Source: Lachnospiraceae bacterium AM93-12TA
GTDB lineage: Bacteria; Bacillota; Clostridia; Lachnospirales; Lachnospiraceae
Direction: 5' to 3'
NCBI GenBank assembly: GCA_027698105.1
Contig: JAQERH010000001.1
Span: 62,001-126,000 of the forward strand
DNA length: 64,000 bases
The notes beneath the pieces are model-generated. The model was not told the DNA's origin. It saw only the letters and a list, made by a program, of their open reading frames with translations, and did no database searches. A program made the position numbers and the translations under genes. This document shows positions 60,787 through 64,000 of this stretch, one piece after another (position 1 is the first letter of the stretch; each line of letters begins with the position of its first letter).

Positions 60787-61826
60787 GCTTTCTCTCCTGC
60801 TTCAAGGCTTTCTTCCTGTTCTTCTGCCTGGGCTTCAGGGGCGTCCGGCTCTGTCTTCACCTGTTCAGCCCTGGTCTCCCCTGTACTCTGGCTGTCAAAA
60901 TTCAGCCGCTCTTCCTCCACGACCAGAGGGCGTTTCATCACCCTGGCATTGATCGATAAAATGTACTCTCCCACAAGGCCGATAAAGAAAATCTGCACCG
61001 AGCCAAGAAAACACATGCCGATCAGCACAGGCGCCATACCTGCCGGGAAATCATTCCAGTGAAGCAGTTTTAAAATCAGATATACAAAGGCTACCGCAAT
61101 GCTGATTCCGGCACAGATGCTTCCAAAGATGGTAGCCAGTCTCAGCCCCACCTTGGTATAGGAGGTAATGCTCAGCATTGCCGCATCGTAAAGGCGGTAA
61201 AAATTATTATGAGTCTTTCCGGCTCTTCTCTGTGGCTGCACATAAGGGATTTCCTTCCGCTTGTAGCCTAACTCTGCCACAATACCGCGAAGAAACGGCG
61301 TTGGGTCGTCAAGACGTCTCAGCACCTCGATAAACTCTCTGTCGTAAAGTCCAGAACCGGTAAAGTGCTCAATCTGCTCCACATCAGACAGCTTTTTAAT
61401 CATCTTATAGTAGCAGCTTCTCAGCCAGTACATCACAGGATTTTCCTTGCTTCCTGTCTTGATTCCAATTACAATCTTATAGCCCTTTTCCCACTCTCTC
61501 ACATACTGCGGAATCAGCTCCACCGGATCCTGGAAATCAGCCACCATGCTGATCACACAGTCCCCGGTTACCTGGAGAAGCCCATAGTAGGGGGAGTTAA
61601 ACTGGCCGAAATTCTTAGCGTTAAAAATCGCCTTAATCTTCGGATTCTGCCTGCACAGCTCTCTGAGAATGGGGCGCGTCTGGTCTGTGGAATCATTATC
61701 AATAAACACAAGCTCATAGTCATACTCCGGCAGATCCCTTGTCACGGTCTCCACCACAGCCTGGCTGATGGGTCCTACATTCTCTTCCTCATTATAGCAG
61801 GGAATTAAAATGCTGATTTTTTTCAT
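60783..61826 (-). CDS. DPM1/GtrB-like membrane glycosyltransferase
   Basis: A 347-residue GT2 enzyme making polyprenyl-phosphate sugars, usually undecaprenyl-phosphate glucose. ILIPCYNEEENV and FIDNDSTDQTRP open the GT-A fold, MVADFQDPVELI holds the DxD-like motif, and two C-terminal TM helices at about 230-255 and 265-295 follow. An acidic tail ends the protein. A TTG at 61832 would also open the frame; the ATG at 61826 is preferred. The product would donate sugar outside the membrane. Confidence 0.9.
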   Translation of the reverse strand: MKKISILIPCYNEEENVGPISQAVVETVTRDLPEYDYELVFIDNDSTDQTRPILRELCRQNPKIKAIFNAKNFGQFNSPYYGLLQVTGDCVISMVADFQDPVELIPQYVREWEKGYKIVIGIKTGSKENPVMYWLRSCYYKMIKKLSDVEQIEHFTGSGLYDREFIEVLRRLDDPTPFLRGIVAELGYKRKEIPYVQPQRRAGKTHNNFYRLYDAAMLSITSYTKVGLRLATIFGSICAGISIAVAFVYLILKLLHWNDFPAGMAPVLIGMCFLGSVQIFFIGLVGEYILSINARVMKRPLVVEEERLNFDSQSTGETRAEQVKTEPDAPEAQAEEQEESLEAGEKA

Positions 61827-61946
61827 TGTCAATCGTTCTCTCTTCCTGTCCCTCTTCAGGCAGGCTTAAATTTCACTTCAGGCCCATCCTGCAGGATTTT
61901 CTATTATTCTAATCTTCTGCAGAGGAATTTACAAGGGACATTTTTC

Positions 61947-62888
61947 TTAAGATAAGCGGACACTGTCAATTACCTGGGCTATTCCATCACGGAATCGGAC
62001 TCTTGGCTCCCATCCAATCACCTGTTTCATCTTCGTCAGATCCGGAATCAGGTTCACCACGCCCTCCGCATTGGGCTTTCTCACTCCGTATACACAGCTT
62101 CCCTGTTTTCCACACAGTTCGTACACAGTTTCCACAAAGTTTTTCAGTGGACCTGTCTCATCCATAGGTCCTCCCAGATTATAGACACATCCCTGTTCCA
62201 TCAGGCTTTCCTGATATTCACAGAGCATGGCAATAGCTCTTCCTGCGTCGTCGATATGCATAAAATTCCAGTCCTGGGTACAGGCTCCCATCTCCATAAC
62301 GCCTCCGGAAAGAAAGGTCTTTACGCAGGTGGAAAGCAGGGACCAGGGGTGATCCCCGATCCCATAGGTGCTGAAAATCCTGGCATGGCCATAGTCCATG
62401 GCGAGAATTCTGCAGAGAGCCTCCGCCTCTGTCCGAACCCTCAGTTTCGCTGCCCCGTAAGGAGATGTGGGACGGCACTCTGTCTCCTCGTCCATCAGAG
62501 TCTGATGAATCCCGTACTCTGCCTGGGAGCCAGTGAAAAGAAATCTCCTGCATCCGAGACTTTTCGCCGCCAGCACAGCTTTCAGGGTATCCTCTGCATT
62601 TTCCTCCTGGACAGCCACAGCTGCTCTGGAATCACTTCCCGCTCCCTTCCAGCCCATGTGCAGGAATACGTCACAGGGCTCTGTAATCTGTCCTGTCAGA
62701 CGATCAAGGCTTCCAAGATCCTCATTGAGAATCACCAGATGTTCTGGCTGGACTCCATTGACCAGAAGACGATCTGCCTTGACCGATCCCTTTCTCAACA
62801 CTGCGTAAACCTTATGTCCCCGCTCAAGCAGGGCCTTCACTGCCCCGCTTCCGACAAAGCTGGTAGCTCCTGTGGCAACTATTTTCAT
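61947..62888 (-). CDS. NAD-dependent epimerase/dehydratase (extended SDR)
   Basis: A 313-residue nucleotide-sugar-type short-chain dehydrogenase. The glycine motif is TGATSFVGSG, and SPYGAAKLRV provides the catalytic Tyr and Lys. AAAGGCGG stands before the ATG. Substrate is not evident; position in the glycopolymer operon favours a dTDP- or UDP-sugar 4-reductase or epimerase. Confidence 0.88.
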   Translation of the reverse strand: MKIVATGATSFVGSGAVKALLERGHKVYAVLRKGSVKADRLLVNGVQPEHLVILNEDLGSLDRLTGQITEPCDVFLHMGWKGAGSDSRAAVAVQEENAEDTLKAVLAAKSLGCRRFLFTGSQAEYGIHQTLMDEETECRPTSPYGAAKLRVRTEAEALCRILAMDYGHARIFSTYGIGDHPWSLLSTCVKTFLSGGVMEMGACTQDWNFMHIDDAGRAIAMLCEYQESLMEQGCVYNLGGPMDETGPLKNFVETVYELCGKQGSCVYGVRKPNAEGVVNLIPDLTKMKQVIGWEPRVRFRDGIAQVIDSVRLS

Positions 62889-62961
62889 ATGCGGCCGCCT
62901 TTCTGTCTCACTTCAAATTTTCTGTCTTTATATTCCGGCTTACTCTACTGCTTCCTGTGCC

Positions 62962-64000
62962 TTATTTTTGAATTCTGGGGATGATCATGTTTTCATCCAT
63001 CTCCTCATCAGAGAGGAATGGCGCCAGATCCTCTAACGGCGGAGAAACCATGGTTCCATCCGGCAGTTTCTTAGCTGCTGACTTAGGCTCAAAGTTCTGA
63101 TCAAGGGTCACAAATACCTCGCAGATCACCGGCCCGTCAATAGCCAGCGCCTCTTCCAGCTTCTCGTCCAGCTCTCTGTTTCCATGGATGGATACATATG
63201 GGAAGCCATAGGCCCATGCCAGCTTTTCCATACTTGGGAAGGTCAGATCCTTGCTGTCCACGCCGATTCCGATTAACGGCTCACCGAAGAAATTCTTCTG
63301 GGTCTGGCGGATTGAATGGTAACCGCCGTTGTTAATCACAAAAATCTTAATGGGCAGCCATCTTCCAATCACAGTCTGCAGCTCCTGCAGATTCATCTGA
63401 ATGCTTCCGTCTCCTGTTACCAGGATAATATCATGGGTGCTGTCTGCAATGCAGGCTCCGATGGAAGCGGGCAGGCCATAACCCATGGAAGCGATTCCGG
63501 AATTGGAAATAAACCGCTGCCCCTTTTTCATAATGTTGGCGTGACCGCAGACTACATTGGCAGATCCATTGCCTACTACCACGATCTGATCCTCCAGAAG
63601 CCGCTCGCTCAGTTCATGGGCAAAGGCGTACACATTGGCCTCGTGCTCTGTGCCTCCCTCCATATGGCGGGGAAGAACCACCGGGTACTTCTCCTTCCAG
63701 GTCCGGCACTGTGCCAGCCACTGTTCCTGGGCTTCTCTTGCCGCCTCATCAATGGCATCCCTGGAAAGCTCTTCCTCTTTCAGAACCTCCTCCATGGTCT
63801 CCAGCAGATCCTTCACATCTGCATGAACCGGCATATCTACGTGAAGCGTAGGCTTTTTCAGCTCCTCCGCGTCAATATCATTGATGATTGTGTAGGCTTC
63901 TCTGGCCCATGTATCAAAGCGATAGCCTACCTGGCGGAAGCTCAGACGGCTTCCAAGAGAAAGCAGCAAATCGCTGTTCTGGATGGCAAAGTTACCGGCC
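62962..64000 (-). CDS. Thiamine-diphosphate-dependent enzyme (acetolactate-synthase-like), 5' part beyond right edge
   Basis: The C-terminal 345 or so codons of a ThDP enzyme of the acetolactate synthase/pyruvate decarboxylase group. The frame is open through base 64000, starting within the central domain (NSDLLLSLGSRLS). The ThDP motif is GDGSIQMNLQELQTVI to VINNGGYHSI, that is GDG followed by NN after about 26 residues. In polysaccharide clusters such enzymes are often annotated only as thiamine pyrophosphate-binding proteins and may form branched or deoxy-sugar precursors. True housekeeping ALS (ilvB) is less likely, since no ilvN follows. Confidence 0.88.
   Translation of the reverse strand, partial: AGNFAIQNSDLLLSLGSRLSFRQVGYRFDTWAREAYTIINDIDAEELKKPTLHVDMPVHADVKDLLETMEEVLKEEELSRDAIDEAAREAQEQWLAQCRTWKEKYPVVLPRHMEGGTEHEANVYAFAHELSERLLEDQIVVVGNGSANVVCGHANIMKKGQRFISNSGIASMGYGLPASIGACIADSTHDIILVTGDGSIQMNLQELQTVIGRWLPIKIFVINNGGYHSIRQTQKNFFGEPLIGIGVDSKDLTFPSMEKLAWAYGFPYVSIHGNRELDEKLEEALAIDGPVICEVFVTLDQNFEPKSAAKKLPDGTMVSPPLEDLAPFLSDEEMDENMIIPRIQK

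Noticed and set aside
1..64000. CRISPR arrays, tRNA or rRNA genes, complete insertion sequences, prophage
   Set aside because: No regularly spaced direct repeats, tRNA-like clover with CCA/T-loop, rRNA signature or intact transposase was seen on either strand by eye; a tRNAscan and repeat search would settle it.

Overview
The window reads as a piece of a Firmicutes chromosome, most likely a Lachnospiraceae-type Clostridia. The grounds are the gene content and order (nudF-spoIIM-xerD, recA-recX-rny, pth-mfd, KtrB/KtrA-type K+ uptake, DUF4358-MBOAT-DHHW, LytR-CpsA-Psr proteins), AGGAGG-type ribosome sites, strong TTGACA-N17-TATAAT promoters, a GAAC-N4-GTTC SOS box ahead of recA, and a base composition near half G+C. 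SpoIIM implies a spore former. I cannot name the species. No rRNA, tRNA, CRISPR array, intact insertion sequence or prophage was seen.

Layout. 1-4.8 kb: an RND efflux pump operon (permease cut by the left edge, plus adaptor) divergent from an OmpR-type two-component system; the shared intergenic region carries TTTAAAC-like heptamers every 11 bp. 4.8-8 kb: a leftward proC-nudF-spoIIM-xerD block. 8-9.6 kb: a MATE pump behind a promoter of MerR architecture. 9.6-13.2 kb: rny, recX and recA, with LexA box. 13.5-15.6 kb: TrkH/TrkA-type potassium uptake. 15.7-21.7 kb: MBL-fold protein and subtilase, a DUF2726 membrane protein, a polysaccharide deacetylase, a DUF134/NifX-type fusion, and a PurF-like protein lacking its glutaminase cysteine. 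21.7-30.1 kb: a leftward group with GH3 enzyme, PrsA/SurA-like lipoprotein, HAD phosphatase, Maf, a PHP-UvrD fusion and a FliB-like protein.

30.4-34.4 kb: peroxiredoxin, then a DUF4358 lipoprotein, MBOAT O-acyltransferase and DHHW partner that probably O-acylate a surface polymer. 34.5-41.3 kb is the most accessory-looking part: an Asp-box membrane protein, a degenerate cis-prenyltransferase, an UPF1-like helicase with DUF2726 tail, a YbjQ protein, a nucleoside phosphorylase and two decayed gene remnants not visible as intact ORFs. 41.3-45.7 kb: RlmD-type rRNA methyltransferase, YbaK-type deacylase, nitroreductase, flavodoxin-ferredoxin and an MBL protein. 45.7-51.9 kb: rluF-like, mfd, pth and a membrane-anchored MerR regulator with its own 19-bp-spacer promoter. 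52-64 kb: a surface glycopolymer operon with three GT2 glycosyltransferases, an epimerase, a ThDP enzyme (cut by the right edge), a lipid-linked sugar-phosphate transferase and two LCP proteins that probably attach the finished polymer to the wall.

The observations I rate highest are the PurF-like protein with Gly at the nucleophile position, the DUF134-NifX fusion with an internal ribosome site and a dyad over its promoter, the two MerR-type promoters, the 11-bp-phased operator of the efflux/two-component region, the cis-prenyltransferase that has lost its conserved Glu, and two gene remnants at 39.8-41.2 kb. I did not find a clear self-contained new defence or mobile system; the helicase-DUF2726 protein is the nearest candidate.
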